A stretch of 64,000 nucleotides of DNA from Psychromarinibacter sp048262455. Its GTDB lineage: Bacteria > Pseudomonadota > Alphaproteobacteria > Rhodobacterales > Rhodobacteraceae. Made by a program: the position numbers and the translations under genes. Of this stretch, positions 17,212-26,048 are shown in pieces (position 1 is the first letter of the stretch; each line of letters begins with the position of its first letter). Where the stretch lies: NCBI GenBank assembly GCA_048262455.1, contig JBLXFD010000003.1, positions 124,001 through 188,000 on the forward strand, written 5' to 3'. Below the pieces are notes generated by a model. It saw only the letters and a program-made list of their open reading frames with translations. It made no database searches and was not told the DNA's origin.

Positions 17212-18105
17212 TCAGGTAAGCCGCCGCAGGAAGGCCCCGCCCCGCGCCAGGCAGGCGCGGGCGGCGGGCAGCAGGCGGCCGCGGTTGATGAAGCCGTGGT
17301 GAACCCCCGGCTCTAGGTGAAATTCCGTTTCGACCCCGGCCTCGCGCAGGCGGCCGGCCATGGCCACGTTCTCGTCCGCCAGCACGTCGCGCTCGGCGGC
17401 GATCAGGCAGGCGGGGGGAAGGAACGACAGGTCCGGCGCGTGCAGCGGGGTGACGCGCGGGTCGGTGCCCGCGTCCGGCGCGTAGGCGTCGAAGATCCCG
17501 CGCACCCGCTCGGCGGTCAGGCCGGGGCCCTCGCCGTAGCGGGCAAAGCTGCCGCGATCGAAGTCGCGGTCGTAGACCCCGTAGTGCAGCAGCAGCCCCT
17601 TCGCGATCCCGGGCCGGGTCAGCGCCATCGCCAGCGCCAGGTTGGCCCCCGCCGAGGTGCCCGAGAAGGCGATGCGCCCCGGGTCCAGCCCCAACCCCTC
17701 CGCTTCCTCCAGCAGCCAGTCGAGCGCGGCCATGCAATCCTCCAGCCCCGCCGGGAAGGGATGCTGCGGGGCCAGCCGGTAGGTCACGGCCAGCAGGCTC
17801 CAGCCGCTTTCCGCCACCAGCGACCGGCACGAATGTTCGTTCAGCGCCAGCCCGCCGCCGATCCAGCCGCCGCCGTGGATGTGCAGCAGCACCGGCGCGG
17901 GCCGGCCCTCGGTGCCGCGATAGAGGCGCGCGGGCTGCGCCTGCCCCGCCGCGCCGGGCAGCTCCAGTTCCTCCACCGCCGCCACTTCCGGCGCTTCCTC
18001 GCCCCAGAAGGCCCCGGCCGTGGCGGGATCGGCGGTTTTCAGGCGTGCCTCCGCCGCCAGCACCTCGGCCATGCCGGGCGCGTAGCCTTCCAGTTCGTCG
18101 TTCAT
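17212..18105 (-). CDS. Alpha/beta hydrolase, HSL-type esterase
   Basis: A 297-residue hydrolase of the hormone-sensitive-lipase group: the oxyanion motif HGGGW (near residue 76), the nucleophile in GTSAG, an acid in the IAAERDVLADE region, and the His in VHHGFI complete the triad. No signal peptide, so cytoplasmic. Its ATG overlaps the preceding enolase stop (ATGA). In this setting it may remove acetyl, methyl or lactone groups from imported sugar acids, an inference from neighbours. Confidence 0.8.
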   Translation of the reverse strand: MNDELEGYAPGMAEVLAAEARLKTADPATAGAFWGEEAPEVAAVEELELPGAAGQAQPARLYRGTEGRPAPVLLHIHGGGWIGGGLALNEHSCRSLVAESGWSLLAVTYRLAPQHPFPAGLEDCMAALDWLLEEAEGLGLDPGRIAFSGTSAGANLALAMALTRPGIAKGLLLHYGVYDRDFDRGSFARYGEGPGLTAERVRGIFDAYAPDAGTDPRVTPLHAPDLSFLPPACLIAAERDVLADENVAMAGRLREAGVETEFHLEPGVHHGFINRGRLLPAARACLARGGAFLRRLT

Positions 18106-19304
18106 CTGCGCAATCTCCTTGCACGGCCACGGCGGGTCTGGATCAGCAGCCCCTCGGCGCCGGTGCCTTCCAGGCAGGAATGGCCGTCGTCCACCGGCGC
18201 GTCCGGCACGTTGCGGACCGAGGGGTAGCGGGCGATCTCGTCATGCACCAGTTCCACCCCCAGCCCCGGCGCCTGCGGCAGCGACAGGCAGCCGTCCGTC
18301 ACGCTCAGCGCCGGCGTGACCACCTCGGCGCGGCCCGGCCAGTCGAATTCCAGCCGCTCCAGCAGCAGCGCGTTGGGCACCGTGGCCATGACGTGCAGCG
18401 CCGCGAATTCCGCCACCGGGCCCAGCGAGCCGGAGTGCGGCGCCAGCATGATGCCGTGGGGCTCTGCCATGGCGGCGATCTTGCGCAGCTGGGTGATGCC
18501 GCCGGCGCGGCCGGTGTCGGGCTGGATCACGTCCACCAGGTCCCGCTCGATGTAGGGCCGCGCGCCGTGGACGGAGCCCACGCGCTCGCCCGCCGCCAGC
18601 GGCACCGCCACGGCGTCGCGCACCCGGGCCAGCATGTCGAGGTTCTCGGGCGGCACCGGGTCCTCGTAGAACAGCAGGTCGAAGGCCTCCAGCTCGCGCC
18701 CCAGAAGGATCGCGTCCTGCGCGGTCATCCAGCTTGGGCCGTGGGCATCCACCGCAAGGTCCACCTCGGGCCCCACCGCGTCGCGGATCGCGCCGATGCG
18801 GTCCAGCTCGACGATGCCGGTGAAGGGGATCTTGATGGCGGTATAGCCAAGCGCCGTCAACTCGCGCGCCCTCTCGGGGGTGCGGGCATGGCCGTAGACC
18901 GGGATCGTCTCGCGGATCGCGCCGCCCAGCAGCTGCCAGACCGGCACGCCCAGCGCCTTGCCCTTGATGTCCCACAGCGCCATCTCCAGCCCCGACAGCG
19001 CGCCGGAGCCGACGGTGCCCACCAGCCCGTGGCCGATGGTGCCGCGGTACAGCTGGCCCCACAGCCGGTCGACATGCGCCGGGTCTTGGCCGATCAGCAG
19101 GTGCTTCAGGTCGTGCACCGCGGTCTCGACCACCCGCGGCCAGCCGGAGCATTCGCCAACACCGGTGATCCCCTCGTCGGTCTCGATCTCGACGAACAGC
19201 CAGTTGCGCGAGCCGCGGAAGTCGCTGTCGCGGCCCAGCGAGTCCACCCCCGCCGGACGGGCCCCCACCTGCATCAGGTAGGTCTTTACGCCGGTTACCT
19301 TCAT
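18102..19304 (-). CDS. Galactonate-dehydratase-like enolase-superfamily enzyme
   Basis: 400 residues. The barrel carries K in YTAIKIPF, metal ligands in VDAHG, FYEDPVPPEN and AGERVGS, the VDVIQPDTGRAGGI strand and the His in APHSGSLGP, as in the DgoD/ManD branch of mandelate-racemase enzymes. A sugar-acid dehydratase is likely; substrate not assignable. The C-terminus ends in an unusual Arg-rich tail (RRGRARRLRR). Start and stop overlap both neighbours by four bases (ATGA), so it is tightly coupled to the ABC ATPase upstream and the esterase downstream. Confidence 0.8.
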   Translation of the reverse strand: MKVTGVKTYLMQVGARPAGVDSLGRDSDFRGSRNWLFVEIETDEGITGVGECSGWPRVVETAVHDLKHLLIGQDPAHVDRLWGQLYRGTIGHGLVGTVGSGALSGLEMALWDIKGKALGVPVWQLLGGAIRETIPVYGHARTPERARELTALGYTAIKIPFTGIVELDRIGAIRDAVGPEVDLAVDAHGPSWMTAQDAILLGRELEAFDLLFYEDPVPPENLDMLARVRDAVAVPLAAGERVGSVHGARPYIERDLVDVIQPDTGRAGGITQLRKIAAMAEPHGIMLAPHSGSLGPVAEFAALHVMATVPNALLLERLEFDWPGRAEVVTPALSVTDGCLSLPQAPGLGVELVHDEIARYPSVRNVPDAPVDDGHSCLEGTGAEGLLIQTRRGRARRLRR

Positions 19305-20983
19305 GCCTCGGCCCTGTAGCGATGCCGGGTCCGGGTGCCGCGCTGGGACGGGTCGGCGATGGGCACCGAGGACAGCAGCGCCTTGGTATAGGGGTGCTGC
19401 GGGTCGGTGATGATCTGCTCGGTCTCGCCGATCTCGACGATCTCGCCGCGGTACATCACCGCCACGCGGTCGCAGAAATAGCGGATCACCGCCATGTCGT
19501 GGCTGATGAAGATGAACGACAGGCCCATCTCGGCCTGCAGCTTCAGCAGCAGGTCCAGCACCTGGGTGCGGATCGACACGTCGAGCGCGCTGGTGGGCTC
19601 GTCGGCGATCACCAGCTTTGGCTCCAGCGCGATGGCGCGGGCCACCACGATGCGCTGGCGCTGGCCGCCCGAGAAGGCGTGGGGGTAGCGTTCCATCATC
19701 TTCGGATCGAGACCCACCAGCGTCAGCAGGTGCGCCACCCGCTCGTCCAGCTCCTTGCCGGAGGCGATGTTGTTGACGATCAGCGGCTCGGCGATCAGCT
19801 GCTTGACGGTCATGCGGGGGTTCAGGCTGGCAAAGGGATCCTGGAAGATCATGCGGATCTGCTTGCGGGTGTCGCGCAGGTCCTGCTTGCCGGCCTTCAC
19901 AAGGTCCTGGCCGCGGTAGTCCACCAGCCCGGCCTGCGGGTCGTAGACCCGGGCGATGCAGCGGCCCACGGTGGTCTTGCCGGAGCCGCTTTCGCCGACG
20001 ATGCCCAGCGCCTCGCCCTCGCGCAGGTCGAAGCTGATGCCGTTGACCGCGCGGGTGACGTCCGTGACGCGCTGCAGGAAGCCCTCGCGCTTTTCGAAGT
20101 GCAGCGTCAGGTCGCGCACCTTCAGGATCTGCCCGGCATTCGCGGCGGGGCGCACCTTGGCCGCCGCCGGCTGTTCCATCCGCTTGACCGCGCCCAGCAG
20201 CTTGCGGGTGTAGTCGTGCTGCGGCGCGTTGAAGATCTGGTGCACGTCGCCCTTCTCGACCACGTGCCCCTTTTCCATCACCACCACCTCGTCGGCGATC
20301 TCGGCCACCACGCCCATGTCGTGGGTGATGAACATGATCGCCATCCCCAGCTCGTTCTGGAGATTGCGCATCAGGTCGAGGATCTCGGCCTGGGTGGTCA
20401 CGTCCAGCGCGGTGGTCGGCTCGTCGGCGATCAGCACCTCGGGGTGGCAGGACAGCGCCATGGCGATCATCGCCCGCTGGCGCATGCCGCCCGAGAACTC
20501 GAAGGCGTAGCGGTCCAGCGCCTTTTCGGGGTTCGGGATCTCCACCTGCGCCAGCACCTCGGCGGCCATCTTCCGCGCTTCCTTCTTGGACACGTCGCGG
20601 TGCAGGCGGATCGCCTCGATGATCTGGCTGCCGATGGTGTGCACCGGGCTGAGCGAGGACATGGGTTCCTGGAAGATCATGCCGATCCGCCCGCCGCGCA
20701 CCTGCCGGATCGCCTTGCCGCGCGGGTCCAGCGCGGTCAGCTCGATCCGCTCGCCGCTTTGCGGGTTGAAGACGATGCGGCCGCCGTTGATGACCCCCGG
20801 CGGCGGCACCATGTTCAGGATCGTGCGCGCGGTGACGGACTTGCCCGAGCCGCTTTCCCCCACCACGCAGGTGGTCTTGCCGCGGTGCAGATCGAAGCTG
20901 ATGCCGTGCAGCACGTCGACCCGCCCCTGCCGCAGGCTGAAGCCGACGTTGAGGTCCTGGATCTGGACGACGGGTGTGGTCAT
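19301..20983 (-). CDS. ABC importer ATPase, fused DppD-DppF type
   Basis: A 560-residue protein containing two complete ATPase domains. Domain 1 has GESGSGKS, the signature FSGGMRQR and LIADEPTTALD; domain 2 (from about residue 300) has GESGSGKT, FSGGQRQR and VIADEPTSALD. Oligopeptide/opine/nickel-family importers normally use two separate ATPases; here one chain supplies both. The ATG at 20983 has GGAGA upstream; a farther ATG at 21013 has none. It energises uptake by the permeases encoded upstream in the same operon and is followed with overlap by an enolase gene. Confidence 0.9.
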   Translation of the reverse strand: MTTPVVQIQDLNVGFSLRQGRVDVLHGISFDLHRGKTTCVVGESGSGKSVTARTILNMVPPPGVINGGRIVFNPQSGERIELTALDPRGKAIRQVRGGRIGMIFQEPMSSLSPVHTIGSQIIEAIRLHRDVSKKEARKMAAEVLAQVEIPNPEKALDRYAFEFSGGMRQRAMIAMALSCHPEVLIADEPTTALDVTTQAEILDLMRNLQNELGMAIMFITHDMGVVAEIADEVVVMEKGHVVEKGDVHQIFNAPQHDYTRKLLGAVKRMEQPAAAKVRPAANAGQILKVRDLTLHFEKREGFLQRVTDVTRAVNGISFDLREGEALGIVGESGSGKTTVGRCIARVYDPQAGLVDYRGQDLVKAGKQDLRDTRKQIRMIFQDPFASLNPRMTVKQLIAEPLIVNNIASGKELDERVAHLLTLVGLDPKMMERYPHAFSGGQRQRIVVARAIALEPKLVIADEPTSALDVSIRTQVLDLLLKLQAEMGLSFIFISHDMAVIRYFCDRVAVMYRGEIVEIGETEQIITDPQHPYTKALLSSVPIADPSQRGTRTRHRYRAEA

Positions 20984-21014
20984 GGCGGGGTCTCCGGTGG
21001 TCTGGGGCGCCATG

Positions 21015-22181
21015 TCAGTGGCTGTAGGGATCGGCGGCATCGCGCATCCCGTCTCCGAGGAAGTTGAAGGCCAGCACCGCGACGACGACGAAGCCGCCGG
21101 GCACGAACAGCCAGGGCGCCTGGCTGATGGATCGCACGTTCTGCGCCTCCTTCAGCAGCACGCCCCAGGAGATCGCCGGCGGCTGCAGCCCCAGCCCGAG
21201 GAACGACAGCGAGGTCTCCGCAAGGATCATCAGCGGGATCGCCAGGGTCAGCGAGGCGATGATGTGGCTGGTCAGCGAGGGCAGCATGTGGCGGAAGATG
21301 ATCCGCCCCTCGCTGGCCCCGTCGAGGCGGGCGGCCACCACGAAATCATCGTTCTTCATCGCCAGGAAACGGCCGCGCACCACCCGGCCCAGTTCCGTCC
21401 AGCCCACCAGCGAGACGATCAGCGTGATGACGAAATACTGCTGGTATATCGGCCATGACGGCGGCAGCGAGGCGGCCAGCGCCAGCCAGATCGGGATGGT
21501 GGGCAGGCTGAGCACGAACTCGATCAGCCGCTGGATCGCGGCGTCGGTGCGTCCGCCGTAGTAGCCCGAGGCCCCGCCCAGCGCGATGCCCAGCACCATG
21601 GCGATGGCCACGCCCACCAGGCCGATCGACATGGAGATGCGGGTGCCGTAGACGACCCGGCTGAACATGTCGCGGCCCAGCCGGTCGGCGCCGAAGATGT
21701 AGAAGTGGTCGCGCGGGTTCTCGGTGGCGAAGAGGTGGCGGTCCCACTCGAACAGGCCCCACATCTTGTAGCTGTCGCCCTTGCCGAAAAACTTCAGGTA
21801 GATCTTGTTGCCCGAGGGGGTGTAGCTGATCGCCAGGGTGTCCGGGTCGCGCTGGCGGTCGAGGTCGTGGACCCAGGGCCGGATGCTCCACCCGTCGTCG
21901 CGGATGTCGAGGAAGTGGATCATCTGCGGCGGGTGGTAGACCCCGCGCCGGTTCTGCTCGCTCGGATTGTCGGGGGCGACGATCTCTGCGAACAGCGAGA
22001 TCAGGTAGAGCACCGCGATCACCACCAGCCCGATCATCGCCAGCTTGTGCCGGCGGAAGGACCACCAGATCAGCTGCCACTGCGAGGCGATGGCGACATC
22101 GCGCGAGCGGTGGCCGGACTTGGCGACAAGGTCGGGATCGGCGGCGGGTTCGGCGGCCTCGTGGGTCGTCGTATCAGTCAT
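21015..22181 (-). CDS. ABC importer permease, DppC type
   Basis: A 388-residue inner-membrane permease: cytoplasmic N-terminus, first membrane helix near residues 50-70 (LAMIGLVVIAVLYLISLF), a long periplasmic segment, and then the BPD_transp_1 core of five helices with the EAA-type loop ARLDGASEGRIIFRHMLP that docks on the ATPase. It overlaps the DppB-type permease gene by eight bases. Longer than typical DppC (about 300) because of the extended periplasmic loop (residues 75-190), a trait I associate with carbohydrate-type members of this family. Confidence 0.9.
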   Translation of the reverse strand: MTDTTTHEAAEPAADPDLVAKSGHRSRDVAIASQWQLIWWSFRRHKLAMIGLVVIAVLYLISLFAEIVAPDNPSEQNRRGVYHPPQMIHFLDIRDDGWSIRPWVHDLDRQRDPDTLAISYTPSGNKIYLKFFGKGDSYKMWGLFEWDRHLFATENPRDHFYIFGADRLGRDMFSRVVYGTRISMSIGLVGVAIAMVLGIALGGASGYYGGRTDAAIQRLIEFVLSLPTIPIWLALAASLPPSWPIYQQYFVITLIVSLVGWTELGRVVRGRFLAMKNDDFVVAARLDGASEGRIIFRHMLPSLTSHIIASLTLAIPLMILAETSLSFLGLGLQPPAISWGVLLKEAQNVRSISQAPWLFVPGGFVVVAVLAFNFLGDGMRDAADPYSH

Positions 22182-23160
22182 ATTTCACCCGGGGATCGAG
22201 GATGACCAGCAGGATGTCGGAGATCAGCATCCCCACCACCGTCAGCGAGGACAGCAGCAGCACGAAGGCGCCGGCAAGGTACATGTCCTGTGCCAGCAGC
22301 GCCTGCAGCATGAGCGGGCCGGCGGTGGGCAGCGACAACACGATGGCCGTTACCACGGCGCCGGAGACGAGGTTGGGCAGCACCCAGCCGATGGTCGAGA
22401 TGAAGGGGTTCAGCGCGACCCGCACCGGGTACTTCATGATCAGCCAGAACTCCGACAGGCCCTTGGCGCGGGCGGTGTCGACGTAGGGGCGGTTCAGCTC
22501 GTCCAGCAGGTTGGCGCGCATGATACGGATCAGGCTGGCGGTGGCCGAGGTGCCCAGCACGATCACCGGCAGCCACAGGTGCGAGATCAGGTCGCCCACC
22601 TTGGCCCAGGACCAGGGCGCGTTCTTGTACTCGTTCGAGAACAGCCCGCCCACGTCCGACCCGAAGTAGACCACGCCCACGTACATCAGGATCAGCGCCA
22701 GCAGGAAGTTCGGGGTGGCCAGGCCGATGAAGCCCAGCGTGGTGGCGACGTAGTCGCCGACCGAGTATTTCTTGACGGCGCTGTAGACGCCGATGGGGAA
22801 GGCCACGGCCCAGGTGAACAGCAGCGTGGCGAAGGACAGGCAGATGGTCAGGCCCATCCGCTCCCACAGCAGGTCGCTGACCGGCTGGCGCCACTCGAAG
22901 CTCATGCCGAAGTCGCCCTGCAGCAGGTTGAAGACCCAGCGGAAGTACTGGACGTACAGCGGCTTATCGAGACCGAAGCGTTCGCGCAGGTTCTGCACCG
23001 AGGCCTGGTCGAGCACCTCGTTGGATTCGCCCAGCTTGGCGATGTAGGTGGTCAGGTAGTCGCCCGGCGGCGCCTGGATCAGCAGGAAGGCCACGATGGA
23101 GACCGCGAAAAGGAACGGGATCATCCAGAACAGCCGTTTCAGGATGTAGCGCAGCAGCAT
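22174..23160 (-). CDS. ABC importer permease, DppB type
   Basis: A 328-residue permease starting MLLRYILKRLFWMIPFLFAVSIVAFLL, the usual DppB first helix. The family N-terminal domain, five-helix core and docking loop (TARAKGLSEFWLIMKYPVRVALNP) are complete. It pairs with the DppC-type permease downstream to form the membrane channel of the importer. The start was taken at 23160 because the upstream in-frame extension is hydrophilic and unlike the family. Confidence 0.9.
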   Translation of the reverse strand: MLLRYILKRLFWMIPFLFAVSIVAFLLIQAPPGDYLTTYIAKLGESNEVLDQASVQNLRERFGLDKPLYVQYFRWVFNLLQGDFGMSFEWRQPVSDLLWERMGLTICLSFATLLFTWAVAFPIGVYSAVKKYSVGDYVATTLGFIGLATPNFLLALILMYVGVVYFGSDVGGLFSNEYKNAPWSWAKVGDLISHLWLPVIVLGTSATASLIRIMRANLLDELNRPYVDTARAKGLSEFWLIMKYPVRVALNPFISTIGWVLPNLVSGAVVTAIVLSLPTAGPLMLQALLAQDMYLAGAFVLLLSSLTVVGMLISDILLVILDPRVKYD

Positions 23161-23241
23161 GGGTACAACCTTGGATGCGGAAGTGTCAGGGGCGTCGGAG
23201 GGCACCGGCCCCGCGCGGGGGCCGGTGCGATCACGTCAGGC

Positions 23242-25173
23242 CTACTTCTTCCAGTAGTAGGTCTGCGGCAGGGTCGGGGCCGGGTCCGGGTACATCCAGG
23301 ACGACGGGATCTGGTCCGGGACGTTGCCCAGGTCCTTCTTGGCCACGCCCACCAGGTTCGGGGCAAGCGAGACACCGATCACCTCGAACTCGTCGGCGGC
23401 CATCTGGTGAATCTCGCGGAACAGGTCCAGCGCCTTCTCCTGGTCGGCCTCGGCCTTGAAGGCCTCGTAGAGCTCAAGCCGCTTCTTCATCGAGTCGCTG
23501 GGCTCCTGCCCGTCCTTGCCGCCCGAGAGATACCAGCGGGTCCACGGGATCGCGAACCAGCTTGCCTGCGGGTGCACGGCCAGCACGTCGCGCGGGCTGA
23601 GCGTCGGGTCGAGACCGCCGGGCGCGCCCCAGACCATGAAGTCATGCTCGTTGGCCTCGCCGCGGCTGTAGTAGATCGAGCGTTCGACCGAGGAGACGTT
23701 CACCTCGACGCCCAGATCGCGCCACTGCTCCGAAATGATCTCCAGCGCGTCGCCCCAGTCGGGCTGCTCGATGCCGGTGTACTGCACGTTGAAGGTAAAG
23801 CGGCGGCCGTCCGGCAGCAGCCGGAAGTCCTCGCTGTCACGCTCGTTCAGCCCGGCGGCGTCCAGCAGTTCGTTGGCGCGGTCGGGGTCGTACTCGGTGT
23901 GCTGACGGCCCAGCTGCTCGTTGTACAGCACGTGGTCCGGCCGCGGCCCGATCTGCCAGGGCTCGCCCTGCCCCTGGTACACGATGTCGATGATCTCCTC
24001 GCGGTCGATGCCCAGCGACAGCGCGATGCGCACGTCCTTGTTGCGCATCACTTCCTGCATCACCGGATCCTTGTGGGTCAGGTTGAAGTGGATCGCCATG
24101 GCGTTGGAGTTGGAGTTGATCATGTCCAGGATCTTGATCCCGGCCTTCTCGGCGTTCTCCGCGAACACCGGCTTGTTCGACAGGTTGTCGATCCGCCGCC
24201 GCTGCATGTCGATGTTGCCGGCGATCGCCTCGAGCACGAGGGTCTCGTTGTCCTGCGCGACGTTCATCTCCAGCCGGTCGATGTAGGGCAGCTGGTTGCC
24301 CTCGGCGTCGACCTGCCAGAAATAGGGGTTGCGCACCATCACCACCTGGGTCGAACCGGCAGAGTAGCCTTCGCCCTCGGCCACCCAGGGATCAAGCGTC
24401 GGACGCTCGGCGTTGCCCCAGCGGTTCGGCGCCTCGACCTCGCCGCAGTTCAGGCGGAACAGGCCCGGCCAGTCCTCGACCGCCTCGGTGGCGTCGACCA
24501 TGGACTGCACGTCGGTGTTGTAGTCGGGGTGGTACTGCTGGCAGAAATGCTTGGCCCAGAGAACCGGCTCCTGCGCCAGCGGGGTCGCCAGCTCTGTCAG
24601 GAAGGTGCCGTAGGGGGCCGCGAACTTCAGCGTGACGGTGTAGTCGTCGATCTTCTCGGCGGTCATCAGCTCGCCGGCGACCACGAAGCGCGCGGGGGCG
24701 TTCGGGTAGAACTCCTCGTTGTGCAGCAGGTCGTCCACGAAGAACATGATGTCATCGGCGGTGAAGGGCGCGCCGTCGGACCACTTCATGCCCTCGCGCA
24801 GGTGGAAGGTGAACTCGGAGCCTTCCTCGTTGACGTCCCAGCTTTCGGCGACGTTCGGGATCACCTCGGAGAAGTCGGGCTTCCACCGCGTCAGGCCCTG
24901 GGGGCCGACGATGCGCAGGATCGAGTTGTGGTCGTTGGACCCGCCAAGGACCCGGCGCAGCTTGCCGCCGTAGGTGCCGATGGCTTCGTAGACCTGGACC
25001 ACCTCGGGGCTTTTCGGCAGCCGCTCTTCCACGGCAGGCAGTTCCCCCGCCGCGACGCGCTCGGCCAGCATCGGCGCCTCGTTGTATTCCTGCGCCAGCG
25101 CCGGGCTGCACAGCAGCCCCGCTGCCGTGCCGGCAAGAGTTAATGGGCGCAGAGCGCGCCAGAGCATTGTCAT
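23242..25173 (-). CDS. ABC importer periplasmic substrate-binding protein
   Basis: A 643-residue SBP_bac_5 (DppA/OppA-type) protein with a Sec signal peptide (cleavage after ALAQ, about residue 28). GGAGG precedes the ATG at 25173. At about 615 mature residues it is longer than peptide binders (500-540) and in the range of family members that bind oligosaccharides. It is the first gene of the leftward operon, which also encodes three enolase-superfamily enzymes, so the ligand is more likely a sugar acid or oligouronide than a peptide. Divergent from the GntR/FadR regulator. Confidence 0.85.
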   Translation of the reverse strand: MTMLWRALRPLTLAGTAAGLLCSPALAQEYNEAPMLAERVAAGELPAVEERLPKSPEVVQVYEAIGTYGGKLRRVLGGSNDHNSILRIVGPQGLTRWKPDFSEVIPNVAESWDVNEEGSEFTFHLREGMKWSDGAPFTADDIMFFVDDLLHNEEFYPNAPARFVVAGELMTAEKIDDYTVTLKFAAPYGTFLTELATPLAQEPVLWAKHFCQQYHPDYNTDVQSMVDATEAVEDWPGLFRLNCGEVEAPNRWGNAERPTLDPWVAEGEGYSAGSTQVVMVRNPYFWQVDAEGNQLPYIDRLEMNVAQDNETLVLEAIAGNIDMQRRRIDNLSNKPVFAENAEKAGIKILDMINSNSNAMAIHFNLTHKDPVMQEVMRNKDVRIALSLGIDREEIIDIVYQGQGEPWQIGPRPDHVLYNEQLGRQHTEYDPDRANELLDAAGLNERDSEDFRLLPDGRRFTFNVQYTGIEQPDWGDALEIISEQWRDLGVEVNVSSVERSIYYSRGEANEHDFMVWGAPGGLDPTLSPRDVLAVHPQASWFAIPWTRWYLSGGKDGQEPSDSMKKRLELYEAFKAEADQEKALDLFREIHQMAADEFEVIGVSLAPNLVGVAKKDLGNVPDQIPSSWMYPDPAPTLPQTYYWKK

Positions 25174-25241
25174 CGATGTCTCCTCCCATTTTCGGGACTC
25201 GTCAGGTCCCGTAGAGGAAGGTTGGCACCTGCGATATGAAG

Positions 25242-25270
25242 TTGTCAAACAAATAAAACGATGTTGTAAT
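25242..25270 (+). promoter_or_regulatory. gntR promoter with overlapping operator
   Basis: TTGTCA (25242-25247), 17 bases, then TGTAAT (25265-25270) form a good sigma-70 promoter for the regulator gene. Its -35 box is part of the palindrome TTGT-CAA-ACAA (25242-25252), which fits the TnGTnnnACnA pattern of FadR-family sites. On the other strand the same bases contain TTGACA, a possible -35 for the transporter operon, so one bound regulator could control both directions. Confidence 0.6.
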
Positions 25271-25278
25271 AGAGATGT

Positions 25279-25289
25279 CATGTAACATG
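25279..25289. promoter_or_regulatory. Palindrome CATGTAACATG near gntR transcription start
   Basis: A perfect 11-bp palindrome lies just downstream of the predicted transcription start. It would be a second regulator half-site pair or a roadblock site. It overlaps the two upstream ATG codons that could be mistaken for the gntR start. Confidence 0.45.
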
Positions 25290-25310
25290 TCCGGCAGCCG
25301 GGAGGTGTCC

Positions 25311-26048
25311 TTGCAGCAGCCCCTAAACGACGAGACGGACAGGGAGATCGGTGCCTCCGGCCTGCGGCTGGAAGAGCGGATCTACCAAGAGCTGCTTGGC
25401 CGGATCAGGAACGGCGTCTACGCACTGGGGTCGCGCCTGCCCACCGAACACGAGCTGTGCGCGGAGTACGGCGTCTCCCGCCCCGTCGTCCGCGCCGCGC
25501 TGGCGCGGCTGCGCGAAGCGGGACTGGTGGTGTCGCGGCGCGGGGCCGGCAGTTTCGTCAGCGCCGGCGACGCCGAAATCTCGACTGGCCTCAGCCCGGT
25601 GGCCAGCATCGACGACATCGCCGGATACTACGCCTTCCGCCGCCTGATCGAGGGCGAATCGGCCGCCAGCGCCGCACGTCGCCGCGATGCGCGGCACCTG
25701 GAAGAGATGGAAGCCCTGCTGTCGGATCTGGACGCGAAGGTAGAGGCGGGCGAAGAGACCATCGAATCCGACAACCGCTTCCACCTTGCGGTGGCGCGGG
25801 CCAGCGGCAACAGGTTCCTGCAGGAAACCTTCGTTATGCTGCGGCCGCACATGATGTTCGTGGGCCGCTTCGTGCGCTCGCTCTCTTCGGTCGGGTACGT
25901 CAGGTCCAAACGGGTCATGCAGGGCGAGCACCGTCAGCTGCTGGAGGCGATCGCCGCGGGCGATCCCGAGGCGGCGCGGGCCGCGATGAACGAACACATA
26001 AGCGCGTCGGAACGGCGCATCTTCAAAGGGACGGGAAATGAAGATTGA
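25311..26048 (+). CDS. GntR/FadR-family regulator of sugar-acid locus
   Basis: A FadR-subfamily repressor (245 residues from this start): N-terminal winged helix (IYQELLGRIRNGVYALGSRLPTE, then YGVSRPVVRAALARLREAGLV) and an all-helical FCD domain with a metal/ligand site (FHLAVARASGN, EHRQLLEAI). In-frame ATGs exist at 25275 and 25287, but the predicted promoter would start transcripts near 25277 and the only good Shine-Dalgarno, GGAGGT at 25301, points to TTG at 25311. The stop overlaps the lactonase gene by 11 bases. Likely effector: a sugar acid or 2-keto-3-deoxy acid made by the neighbouring enzymes. Confidence 0.85.
   Translation: MQQPLNDETDREIGASGLRLEERIYQELLGRIRNGVYALGSRLPTEHELCAEYGVSRPVVRAALARLREAGLVVSRRGAGSFVSAGDAEISTGLSPVASIDDIAGYYAFRRLIEGESAASAARRRDARHLEEMEALLSDLDAKVEAGEETIESDNRFHLAVARASGNRFLQETFVMLRPHMMFVGRFVRSLSSVGYVRSKRVMQGEHRQLLEAIAAGDPEAARAAMNEHISASERRIFKGTGNED

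Noticed and set aside
22045..25143. A 1032-codon plus-strand frame opposite the permease and binding-protein genes
   Set aside because: Antisense shadow; composition rich in Val/His/Gln/Arg, no domain, and the minus-strand genes are unambiguous.
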